Part shown: piece by piece, positions 27,519-35,629 of the stretch | Position numbering within the stretch: the first letter of the stretch is position 1 | Layout: each line of letters starts with the position of its first letter | Source of the DNA: an uncultured Methylococcaceae bacterium | GTDB lineage: Bacteria; Pseudomonadota; Gammaproteobacteria; Methylococcales; Methylomonadaceae | Reading direction: 5' to 3' | Length of the DNA stretch: 61,814 nucleotides | NCBI GenBank assembly: GCA_903866825.1 | Contig: CAIPPE010000256.1 | Coordinates: 1 to 61,814 of the forward strand | Program-made: the position numbers and the translations under genes | Notes under the pieces: model-generated | The model's input: the letters and a program-made list of their open reading frames with translations, nothing else | What the model was told of the DNA's origin: nothing | The model's database searches: none

Positions 27519-30085
27519 GCTTGATTCCGAATAAATTGGTGTACGGGGATCGTTTGGGTTTTACCTATAAAGATATCTTGAGATTTTGAAGAAACAGGGG
27601 CTTCTTCATTTTCTGGTAGAATCACGGGTTCCCAGCCATTGGCGGAATAAAGAAAAAGTTGTTGGTTGTCAGGATGGCAAGAGACGACTCTTACCCATTC
27701 ATTATCTAACCACTCCTTAAGATGATCAGCCAGTTTGGCAACGGTCTTATCAATAATGTCGGTAGTCTGTTCAACCACAATCAGTAAGCGAGCGGGTTGA
27801 TGCACTTCGATCATCTGGTGTGGTAATCCGGTCCGTAAATCACCTTCAACGCCATTAGCCACCCCGAGTAAACCGATAACGTTATGGGGCAGTTTAGTAC
27901 CCGCACCGTAGACTGAATTATCGATACGCGAAAAAAAGTATTCCAGATTGATACCGCCACAAACAGGAATAACCGCTGAAAGTATTCTAGCCATAATGTC
28001 ACCCTGTGCATCTGTTTGTGGGTCGTAGGAGTGTAGAAACGCCCTACGGTCCATAAACAGGTCTCGGGTTAACTGGCGTCTGCCTACAATGGCGTAAAGA
28101 TTATTGGAGTGGTTATATTCTGGTCGTGGTTCAAAGATGGAAGTTGCACGGTTTTTAACGTGAGCATGGGCAATTTCATTGGTTTGATCTTGTGGCGCCA
28201 ATTCGAACCAGCGACTGCGTTCTCGGGCATTACGCTGTAGGGCCAGGCTCATAGTCTCCTGAAAAGTAGCCAAAGCAGGAATTGGGTGTTCTATAAGTAG
28301 ATGAGGGTCAAAATAGGTCACTTCATCACGGCTGGTATTATGCAGTGCGGCTACAAATCGGGTTTCGTCAGGAATATTAATGCCGCGTTCACGTAAAATA
28401 GCACGAACCGACTCATTGTTAGCCATCCAGGCAAAGGCACGGGCATTGGGTGCGCCGGGTTTTCCTGAACAGGCACCACAATCATAAGCTGCGAAATGCG
28501 GGTTGTTGACACTACTAGAACCATGAGCAACTACGACTACTAACGGAGCAAAGCGTTCTGTCAGTCCGATATTTCGCAGTAATCCACCTAAACGATCGGC
28601 CATTTCGGTGTATGAAAAACCCAATAAATGACCATCGGGCGTCAGTTCGTCTGTTTCTCTCAATAAGTGTAACTGGGAGTGGGATTCTATTTCGCTTAAT
28701 GATCTGATGTTGGGCAGTTTTGAGCCAGGCCGGAAAACGTCCCAAGCCATTTTTACTGCGTAACCAATACCTACTGTTTGTGTATAAAGCCAACCTCTAA
28801 ACATGGTATGTGCAGTGAAATGCATGTTGGTGAGGTTGCCCCTTTTGGGTTTGTTGCTGGGTTTAGGTGTGCTACTTAATTCTTTGATTAAATGTTTTGG
28901 AACAATGATGTTTGGGCATTGAGCGACTGGGTAGGCATCATCTAAACCCTGATAAAAAAAGTCGATACCAAAAAAGCCGGCTGCACCTAAGGTTTCAATG
29001 GCTGGGTTTACTTCTTCCAGATGTCGTCTTAATGAACATTCTCTGTCGTCTATACAGAACAGTGCTTGTGCAACGGGTTTTAGGTTTGTTGCTCCGTTCG
29101 GTTTTGAATGCTTGGCTTTTAAAGCGATGAGCAGTTCTGAGTGTAATGACCATTCCATGGCTTCATGCCAGACTTTTAAGCGTAAAGGAATGGTAGGTTT
29201 AACCCAGCCTTGTTTCAACAAGGGCGTGTCAATGTTATAAGGTATCGATGAGATGTTGACGAGCTGTGAGCCATATTTCTTTTCTAGAAACATATGTTCG
29301 ATCAATAGCTCTACTGCAATCAATTCTTTAAGAGAGATCTCGCGGCGGGCCAGTAACATGTTCGGACTTTGTTCGATTACACTGACCATTCCAGACCAGC
29401 CTGGGTGGGCCAATAACATTTCTAACAAATATTGCTCATAAAGTTGTTCATCACCGACTATTTTCTCAAGACAGATCAGAATTACTTCATCAGGGCTTTT
29501 AGAGAGCAGCTCAAAGGCAATAGGGCCATTTAATGGATACAGAGGTAATAAGCTATGTTGGGTTAACCGAACTATACAATCCCAGAAATGTTCACCGCTT
29601 TTAGGAAGGCTCCAGGTGCTAATGCCCTGATCCAAAAAGTTTCCTAACAGTCTAAACATGATAGGATGTACCAAAGCATTAAGGTTGAACTCCAGGTGCG
29701 TTAACCAGGCATAGCGAATGCCATGATTAGCTAATGAAACCGGAGGGTAGTGGCTGGTATGGTCTTTTTCAAACAGTGAGTTCCGAAGTTTTTCCTGTTC
29801 TAAAACAGTGCATCCAGAATGTTCAATTGCCCAATTAATGGCGTTTGCTTTGATCCTGCCTTCTTGGTATAAAGCTTGATAATCGCTCAGAGGTAGATAA
29901 CTCCGTGCACCGAAAACTTTTGCAGCAATAGCGATACCTTCATGAAAGGGATGGTCCTGAACGGCATGTAAGGTGTTGTGATGAATAAAATCTTTGATAG
30001 GGCCTTGGGCAGGTAGCCAATGAGCAATATGTGCTATTGCGGTGTCTAAATTAAAGGTCGTATCGGCAATTTCAGGCTTAGCCAT
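27515..30085 (-). CDS. dabA: DabA, zinc carbonic-anhydrase-like subunit of the DAB transporter (UPF0753/DUF2309)
   Basis: This soluble protein of about 856 aa begins at the ATG for MAKPEIAD; the open frame continues upstream to a TTG at 30163 (882 aa), which is a less likely start. The N-terminal HWLPAQGPIKDFIHHNTLHA is the family hallmark. The expected zinc ligands are visible: Cys and Asp in LFCIDDRE, His in VVAHGSSS and Cys in YDCGACSGK. With DabB it is thought to hydrate CO2 to bicarbonate vectorially. Three copies of a 13-bp element lie upstream (30192-30243). Confidence 0.9.
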   Translation of the reverse strand: MAKPEIADTTFNLDTAIAHIAHWLPAQGPIKDFIHHNTLHAVQDHPFHEGIAIAAKVFGARSYLPLSDYQALYQEGRIKANAINWAIEHSGCTVLEQEKLRNSLFEKDHTSHYPPVSLANHGIRYAWLTHLEFNLNALVHPIMFRLLGNFLDQGISTWSLPKSGEHFWDCIVRLTQHSLLPLYPLNGPIAFELLSKSPDEVILICLEKIVGDEQLYEQYLLEMLLAHPGWSGMVSVIEQSPNMLLARREISLKELIAVELLIEHMFLEKKYGSQLVNISSIPYNIDTPLLKQGWVKPTIPLRLKVWHEAMEWSLHSELLIALKAKHSKPNGATNLKPVAQALFCIDDRECSLRRHLEEVNPAIETLGAAGFFGIDFFYQGLDDAYPVAQCPNIIVPKHLIKELSSTPKPSNKPKRGNLTNMHFTAHTMFRGWLYTQTVGIGYAVKMAWDVFRPGSKLPNIRSLSEIESHSQLHLLRETDELTPDGHLLGFSYTEMADRLGGLLRNIGLTERFAPLVVVVAHGSSSVNNPHFAAYDCGACSGKPGAPNARAFAWMANNESVRAILRERGINIPDETRFVAALHNTSRDEVTYFDPHLLIEHPIPALATFQETMSLALQRNARERSRWFELAPQDQTNEIAHAHVKNRATSIFEPRPEYNHSNNLYAIVGRRQLTRDLFMDRRAFLHSYDPQTDAQGDIMARILSAVIPVCGGINLEYFFSRIDNSVYGAGTKLPHNVIGLLGVANGVEGDLRTGLPHQMIEVHQPARLLIVVEQTTDIIDKTVAKLADHLKEWLDNEWVRVVSCHPDNQQLFLYSANGWEPVILPENEEAPVSSKSQDIFIGKTQTIPVHQFIRNQA

Positions 30086-30191
30086 ATTATTATTTTTAAA
30101 CCTCAGCAGGGTTATCATTAAAGGGTTGGCTTTTCTCTCAAGCGCATATTTTTTAAAGATCAAGCATGAAGTGCGCCACAGTTATTTAAAA

Positions 30192-30243
30192 AACACTCTA
30201 AATTATACTTTGGAAAATTTAGGGTGTTATAACACTCTGAATT
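30192..30243. promoter_or_regulatory. three copies of a 13-bp element upstream of dabA
   Basis: AACACTCTAAATT (30192-30204), its near-perfect inverted copy AATTTAGGGTGTT (30216-30228) and a direct copy AACACTCTGAATT (30231-30243) differ from the first by one base each. They lie 107 bp or more upstream of the chosen dabA ATG. The layout suits a dimeric regulator, for instance a CO2-responsive LysR-type protein, but no known consensus was recognised. Confidence 0.55.
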
Positions 30244-30350
30244 TTTGTATATAATAAGTCAAGCTACGCTTTGCGTTTTCATTACCAGGTTTGATCATGC
30301 TAGCTGAATGCTGATTTTTGGGAGAATAAAGTGGCAGTTGTTGTTCAAAT

Positions 30351-30369
30351 AAACCAAGCTATTTGGTTT
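30351..30369 (-). terminator. short hairpin at the end of pgaD
   Basis: AAACCAA (30351-30357) pairs with TTGGTTT (30363-30369) around a 5-nt loop. It overlaps the pgaD stop codon. The stem is short, so a termination role is only possible. Confidence 0.35.
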
Positions 30370-30823
30370 AAAAGCCCCGTTTATCAAGTTGAGGTTCAAG
30401 TTGAATGATGCGACCCTGATCATTAAAATAAACAGTAATCAGCCTGGCATTTCGGCATGGGATTAGTTCTTCAGCGTTGACATGATAAAACTCGCATAGC
30501 TCAGTATCAGTGACCACTTGTTGACTTTTTGTTGGTTTTGATGATTTTCTGATCAGTTTAATAGCAATCCAGCCAAACCAGAGTATGATCATAATTAGCA
30601 ACGTGAACGCATACAGTTGCATCAGTTCCAGTAAACTTTTGTATCCACCAAACCAGCGCATTTGGTTGATCAATTTTTTATCCCCCAACATCCAACTCGT
30701 TAAGGTGACCAAGGGGACTAATAAATAAATCCACATAATCCAGCAAATAGCCCAGGCACATAAAGCCCCCAGTCTTTTTTGGAGACTCTGAAGCTGTGGC
30801 ACATTAATAATGTAGTTTTTCAT
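30368..30823 (-). CDS. pgaD: PgaD-like poly-GlcNAc synthase accessory protein
   Basis: This 151-aa inner-membrane protein has two strong transmembrane segments (about 20-48 and 70-90) and a soluble C-terminal tail, like PgaD, the partner that PgaC needs for c-di-GMP-activated poly-beta-1,6-GlcNAc synthesis. Sequence similarity in this family is low, so position is the main support: it is the last gene of pgaB-pgaC-pgaD, overlapping pgaC by 4 nt. Confidence 0.85.
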   Translation of the reverse strand: MKNYIINVPQLQSLQKRLGALCAWAICWIMWIYLLVPLVTLTSWMLGDKKLINQMRWFGGYKSLLELMQLYAFTLLIMIILWFGWIAIKLIRKSSKPTKSQQVVTDTELCEFYHVNAEELIPCRNARLITVYFNDQGRIIQLEPQLDKRGF

Positions 30824-32148
30824 TTCTTGCGCAAGCCTCTATCCACGGTAACCCAAACCGCACGCTGTCCTCTTTTCTTTTTTATGGCCTTAATCGAGCC
30901 GACTATTGTGGTGCCAACGTTAATGATCCAATAGACAATAGGATACCAGACCATCCAATAGTAATAGCGGGCAACTCCTCCGGTCTTTAATTCGTAATTT
31001 GAATCTATAAATAGACTCACGCCAAATTGAATCAGACAGGTCAGGCTAAGCAGCATACTGGTCCAACTGGGGCTTAGATCGTGCAGAGATTGCCAGGTTG
31101 ATTCAGTAAATAATTCTATAGGCGCGAAGAGTAAATGTAGCAGGATTAAGAATGACCAGACGATACTAATTAAACATTCTCCGTATAACAGCCACATTCC
31201 ACGTGAAGACCAACGAAATAATTGTTTAAAATAACGTAGCAGGACTTCTGTTCCACCTTGTGCCCAACGCGATCTCTGTTTCCAGAGTCCTTCCAGTGTT
31301 TCAGGCATAAGCACCCAGCAGAGGGCATTGGGTTCAAAGTAGATAGACCAGCCACCGAGCTGTAATTTCCAACTGATATCGATGTCTTCGGTAACCATAT
31401 CGTTACTCCAATAACCGACATCATGCAGAGCTGATTTACGGAATGCAGCAATTACACCGGATACAGTAAATATTTTCCCGTAAGATCGCTGTGCACGTTT
31501 AATCATGCCGACAATAGCTGAAAATTCACCGACTTGAATCCTGCCTAATAAGGTAGAACGATTGCGGATTCTTGGATTACCAGTAACAGCGCCAATATGG
31601 GGTTTATTGATAAAATGCCTAACCATCCAAGCAACTGCTTCGGGTGCAAGCAATGCGTCGCCATCAATACAAATTAAAATTTCACTATTAGCCAGTAAAG
31701 CCCCAGCGCGTAGGCCCATTGCTTTACCTTGATTGGTATGCAGATTAACTACCCGTAATTGGGAATATTCTTTTGCCAAGGACTCCAGTATATCTAGTGT
31801 GTTATCTTTGCTGCCATCGTTGATCGCAATAATTTCAAAATTAGGATATTTTTGTTCAAGGAGAATTTCAACCGTTTCCCGAACATTATCGGCTTCGTTG
31901 TAACACGGAATTAAAATAGAAACAGGAGGAAATTCAGTTAACTCAGGTAAATTATCCGAGTTGCCTTGTTGATGCCATTCAAACCGAAAGTAAAATATCA
32001 GGGCACCAAATATCCAAATGTAAGCCATGAATAAGGGATAGTAATAAATAAAATCTTCTAGCGATGCGTCAAGTGGAGTCCATGCAGAAACCAAGAATCG
32101 CCATAGTGTGTTTAGGTCTTCAGCCAAAAATTGCAATGAAAGAGTCAT
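30820..32148 (-). CDS. pgaC: poly-beta-1,6-N-acetyl-D-glucosamine synthase PgaC
   Basis: This 442-aa inner-membrane glycosyltransferase family 2 protein has a transmembrane segment near residues 35-55, then the catalytic core: SILIPCYNEADNV, AINDGSKDNT, CIDGDALL (the DxD-like motif), TEDIDISWK and the QxxRW motif seen as QRSRWAQGG. C-terminal membrane helices follow. It polymerises UDP-GlcNAc into biofilm polysaccharide. It is coupled to pgaD by a 4-nt overlap; pgaB lies 60 bp upstream. Confidence 0.94.
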   Translation of the reverse strand: MTLSLQFLAEDLNTLWRFLVSAWTPLDASLEDFIYYYPLFMAYIWIFGALIFYFRFEWHQQGNSDNLPELTEFPPVSILIPCYNEADNVRETVEILLEQKYPNFEIIAINDGSKDNTLDILESLAKEYSQLRVVNLHTNQGKAMGLRAGALLANSEILICIDGDALLAPEAVAWMVRHFINKPHIGAVTGNPRIRNRSTLLGRIQVGEFSAIVGMIKRAQRSYGKIFTVSGVIAAFRKSALHDVGYWSNDMVTEDIDISWKLQLGGWSIYFEPNALCWVLMPETLEGLWKQRSRWAQGGTEVLLRYFKQLFRWSSRGMWLLYGECLISIVWSFLILLHLLFAPIELFTESTWQSLHDLSPSWTSMLLSLTCLIQFGVSLFIDSNYELKTGGVARYYYWMVWYPIVYWIINVGTTIVGSIKAIKKKRGQRAVWVTVDRGLRKK

Positions 32149-32208
32149 ATTCTTTTAAGGCGGGTAACGTTGAATAATCTAAATTTGTTTGGCTGATAGC
32201 TAGACATG

Positions 32209-34146
32209 TTACGGTAACTCAGGCACGGTAAAGTGTTTTTGCAAATCAATTAGCTCCGGCTGATTTTCAAAGACGTTATCAGGGTAATAACCTAGATGTT
32301 TTGCACCCAATTTTTTTAATAGCTCGACTTGCTCATTGAAAACTGACATCGGAATTTTCTCGTGGGTTTTCCAGTTAACAGACTGAAGTTCAAAGACTGT
32401 TTTTTTAAGTCCATTTGGATAACCCGCTGCTTTGCTGACTAATTCAGTTAGCCATTCCATTGGTTTTTCGGCTTCTTCCATAAAGGGCATGGCTTCAATG
32501 GCAACATAGTCATAATGCTTCAAAAAGCTGTCGAAGGATTGAGCAAACCATTCTTCACTATCCGGGTTTAATAACGGTAGAGTATAAAAGTTTCGGGCTG
32601 TTTTAATTCCAGGTCTGTAAAAACGTACTCGATTAGCGAGTTCATCTGTTAATTGATTAATCAATTCTGTTTTGTGTTGTGCCCAAGTCAGGCGCATTTT
32701 TCCCGTTGCAACTAATTGATCAAATTGATCGGGCAGCCCCCAGACTTCTTTACCATAAGCAAATGCAGCGGGTGACGCATCTTCAAAGTCAGATAAAATA
32801 CCATCGTCATGAAACAGGATGCCATCAAAATTACAGTAGATTGCCAGATCCTCATAAATTTCAGCTATATATTCGCGAGCTTCTGCATTAAACGGGGATA
32901 ACCGGGTGTAGATATGACTGGATTTTTGAGCCTTACCCTCGCGCCATTCCTGGACGTACCAGGACTGAGGTATGTTTCCTTGATAGGCCAAAATTGGCAT
33001 CCAGGCATAGACTTTTACACCAGCGATTTTTTTTAATTGCCAGGCAACTCGATTAAATAAGTCTTGTTTTACAGGTAAATGTCGATTAGGAAAATATAAG
33101 GCATCAGCGTTGCCATCGCCATCGGGATCCGCATAGGCTTGCAAGTACACCGTATTGATGTGCAGGTCTTTAATACGTTGAACTTCGGCATCCAGGTTGT
33201 GTTCTAGTTGTTCAGGGTTCTTATCATAAAGATAATCCATATCCAAATGCGCAATACGAAGAGACCGATCAACTCTGAGGGTATTAATAATTTCCTTAAA
33301 ATCATTTAAATTAGGGTTATCAGTAATCAATAAGCGTTTTAGACTACTGATGTCTGCTAAAGTATTTGTTCCATCAATCAAGCCCATAGTAATGGGCATT
33401 CCAGCTGCACGAGCAGCCTCAATGCTTAGCTGATTGTATTCCCCATAAGGCCAAACCATAACCCTGGGTCTTGTCCCTGTATGTTGAAATATAAACTCTG
33501 CGCTTTTTAAAAGGGCCGTATGAAGTCGTTTTCGATAATCTTCTTCAGACTCATAAGTAAGCATAGGGTCATCATAGAGTCGGCTAACTGCAGCTGCCTG
33601 GGTATTACCTTGGGGATTTGCAATAATGCCCTTGTGGAGATCGTAGCTGTGTGAGGCGATTTCTACTAGGCCAGATTGGCTTAGTTCTCTCAGTTGTTCC
33701 CAGGTTAACAATGGTTTGCCTATCTCTAGCGCACTCACGTTGCCGTCCATCCAGGTCCCAATTAAGGCTACTGTTGCAGCTATATGGTATTTCTTTAAAA
33801 GCGGAAAAACTTTCGTATAAAAACTTTGATAACCATCGTCAAAGGTTAGCAAAACACTCTGGTTGGGCAATTGGGTTTGTCCTTTGGTAGCATCCAATAC
33901 GTTTTGTATGCTGATGATCTTGTAGTTATTTTTTATTAGCCACTTGATATGCTCTTCAAGATGCTCGACACGGGTATCCATTGAATTGAGAGCGTTTTTA
34001 TTATGAGCATCAATGATGTCGTGATAATTAAGCACTATAAAACGAGGCTCCAGCGCAGATGCGCTGCAAGCAAAAATACTCAAAAAAATAAACAAACTTA
34101 TTTTCTTTAACTTGCTAATGGAGTGAAAGGAGAAAAAAATGGTCAT
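32209..34146 (-). CDS. pgaB: poly-beta-1,6-GlcNAc N-deacetylase PgaB
   Basis: This 645-aa two-domain protein has a signal peptide (about 1-31, CSASA). The NodB-type polysaccharide deacetylase domain spans about 35-300 with LTFDDGYQSF (catalytic Asp), EIASHSYDLH (metal His) and RVMVWPYGEY. The C-terminal glycoside-hydrolase-like PgaB domain covers about 305-640 (MDYLYDKNPEQ, DGILFHDDGIL). It de-N-acetylates poly-GlcNAc in the periplasm for export. An outer-membrane pgaA normally precedes it but is absent here. Confidence 0.94.
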   Translation of the reverse strand: MTIFFSFHSISKLKKISLFIFLSIFACSASALEPRFIVLNYHDIIDAHNKNALNSMDTRVEHLEEHIKWLIKNNYKIISIQNVLDATKGQTQLPNQSVLLTFDDGYQSFYTKVFPLLKKYHIAATVALIGTWMDGNVSALEIGKPLLTWEQLRELSQSGLVEIASHSYDLHKGIIANPQGNTQAAAVSRLYDDPMLTYESEEDYRKRLHTALLKSAEFIFQHTGTRPRVMVWPYGEYNQLSIEAARAAGMPITMGLIDGTNTLADISSLKRLLITDNPNLNDFKEIINTLRVDRSLRIAHLDMDYLYDKNPEQLEHNLDAEVQRIKDLHINTVYLQAYADPDGDGNADALYFPNRHLPVKQDLFNRVAWQLKKIAGVKVYAWMPILAYQGNIPQSWYVQEWREGKAQKSSHIYTRLSPFNAEAREYIAEIYEDLAIYCNFDGILFHDDGILSDFEDASPAAFAYGKEVWGLPDQFDQLVATGKMRLTWAQHKTELINQLTDELANRVRFYRPGIKTARNFYTLPLLNPDSEEWFAQSFDSFLKHYDYVAIEAMPFMEEAEKPMEWLTELVSKAAGYPNGLKKTVFELQSVNWKTHEKIPMSVFNEQVELLKKLGAKHLGYYPDNVFENQPELIDLQKHFTVPELP

Positions 34147-34213
34147 GTAATAGTTTGTAATAGAATGGTTAACTCGTTACAGTCGCTTAATATAAATCAA
34201 CGTGCGTATAAAA

Positions 34214-34966
34214 TTAAAGGGTAAGAAAATCTTCAAGGTGTTGCAAAGTGAGGGCTTGTTGAGCAGCTAACGCTTTATCTTCTGGGGTATTATAACCCCA
34301 TAATGCAAAAATCAGCTCAATGCTGGCAAGTTCAGGGGTTTTTAAAACATTGAGGAGGGTAGGTAGCCGATCTTCAACAAAGACAATCTTCTTATTGGGA
34401 TGAACTTTTAATAATTTCTTTAAAAGTTCTACTTTGTTCATATTACGATCCAGACCAAAAATTCGTTCTGGTTCTAATTCAATGGCATTGGCTTTTAATA
34501 TCTGTTCAACAAAGCGCTCTTGCTTGGTCGTGATAATATACCAGGTGGATTGAACATTTAACTTTTGTAATTTCCTTGCTATGTCAGTAAATAGCGGATT
34601 CATCTTGACCCAATCAACCAGATCATTTTTAATCCATGTGTCTCGGGTTTCTCCAAATAACGACTTTAAGTCTTCAATACCAACGTTTGCTTCGTCTAAT
34701 AATGTTTCCGTTTTGCTATGATAATTTTGGTAAATATCTGCAATAGATTCCTCATTATATAATAGCCGCATAGCCAAAATCGCTTCATAACCGGTTTCTA
34801 TCATCGGTCTTACCACGCGAAATTGCTCTATGAGTTCGGGCGGAGCTTGTGTCGGCATATCTTTCCAGATTTGAGAAGCGGCTTTCCATCCTGTTAGTGC
34901 GGTTTCAACGGCGCTGTCACAGATGACGCCATCAAAATCGAGAGCAAATATTATTGAATCGTTCAT
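34214..34966 (-). CDS. HAD-superfamily hydrolase
   Basis: This 250-aa protein has the HAD nucleophile motif FALDFDGVICDS (DxD, residues 10-12) at the N-terminus, TTKQERF (motif II Thr/Lys region, about 140-160) and VFVEDRLPTL (motif IV, near residue 190). It has a helical cap (about 30-130) and no signal peptide, so it is a cytosolic phosphatase of unknown substrate. It lies 67 bp upstream of pgaB on the same strand; there is no other sign that it belongs to poly-GlcNAc synthesis. A 20-bp perfect hairpin precedes it. Confidence 0.8.
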   Translation of the reverse strand: MNDSIIFALDFDGVICDSAVETALTGWKAASQIWKDMPTQAPPELIEQFRVVRPMIETGYEAILAMRLLYNEESIADIYQNYHSKTETLLDEANVGIEDLKSLFGETRDTWIKNDLVDWVKMNPLFTDIARKLQKLNVQSTWYIITTKQERFVEQILKANAIELEPERIFGLDRNMNKVELLKKLLKVHPNKKIVFVEDRLPTLLNVLKTPELASIELIFALWGYNTPEDKALAAQQALTLQHLEDFLTL

Positions 34967-35001
34967 GCTGGGAGTTTCATTCGTTAAATGAGAATTGGCT
35001 G

Positions 35002-35044
35002 CTTACAATAGACTAATCTAACAATTAGATTAGTCTATTGTAAG
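35002..35044. repeat. perfect 20-bp inverted repeat with a 3-nt loop
   Basis: CTTACAATAGACTAATCTAA (35002-35021) is perfectly complementary to the arm at 35025-35044, with a CAA loop. It sits between def (upstream on the minus strand) and the HAD gene. The stem is AT-rich with no long T-run beyond it, unlike a standard intrinsic terminator, so it may be a terminator variant, a MITE-like remnant or a protein-binding palindrome. Confidence 0.8.
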
Positions 35045-35101
35045 GGTTAAACAGGAACTTGCAAAATGCCAGGGTGAGCGTTGGTGGGGATTGTTTTAGC
35101 G

Positions 35102-35629
35102 TCAGGCGTTAATGATTTTAAAATACTCACTTTCTGAGAAAATATCCTGATTCTCTTCAACACTATCGAGATAAACCTTGCTATTTAAATGATCAAACTC
35201 ATGTTGAAATATCCTAGCTACGAAGCCTTCTAAACGAGTTTCTACCAAAATACTGTTCGTGTCGGTATAAGAGACGAGAATATTTTTATACCGAGGCACT
35301 AAAGCTCGAATACCTGGAATACTTAAACAGCCTTCCCAGTCTTTTTCCTTATCATTAGATAATGCTGTAAAGCTTGGATTAATCATCACTGTGGGTGTCA
35401 TCATGGGTGCATGGGGATAGCGTGTTGAAGGACGGGAGGCGATTATCATGATTTGTTTAGACAGGCTGATTTGAGGAGCAGCGATACCTACGCCTTGTGT
35501 CGATGCCAGCGTATCTTGCAGGGCTTTGATAATGGCCTGAGTTTCTGGGCTATCTAAATCAGTAACAACTTCAGCAGGTTGGCGTAATACTGGGTTACCC
35601 AATTGAGCAATTTCGCGAATATCTGTCAT
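35102..35629 (-). CDS. def: peptide deformylase
   Basis: This 175-aa enzyme removes the formyl group from nascent proteins. All three motifs are present: GVGIAAPQ (near residue 47), EGCLSIPG (near 99) and QHEFDHL (near 140), whose Cys and two His bind the metal. Its start overlaps the end of the methyltransferase-PPK1 gene (TAATG), so it belongs to that operon. It may be one of several deformylases in the genome. Confidence 0.95.
   Translation of the reverse strand: MTDIREIAQLGNPVLRQPAEVVTDLDSPETQAIIKALQDTLASTQGVGIAAPQISLSKQIMIIASRPSTRYPHAPMMTPTVMINPSFTALSNDKEKDWEGCLSIPGIRALVPRYKNILVSYTDTNSILVETRLEGFVARIFQHEFDHLNSKVYLDSVEENQDIFSESEYFKIINA

Noticed and set aside
30331-30402. Small plus-strand ORF with GGGAG upstream of a GTG
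   Set aside because: It is only 23 codons, overlaps the pgaD end in antisense, and has no recognisable sequence.
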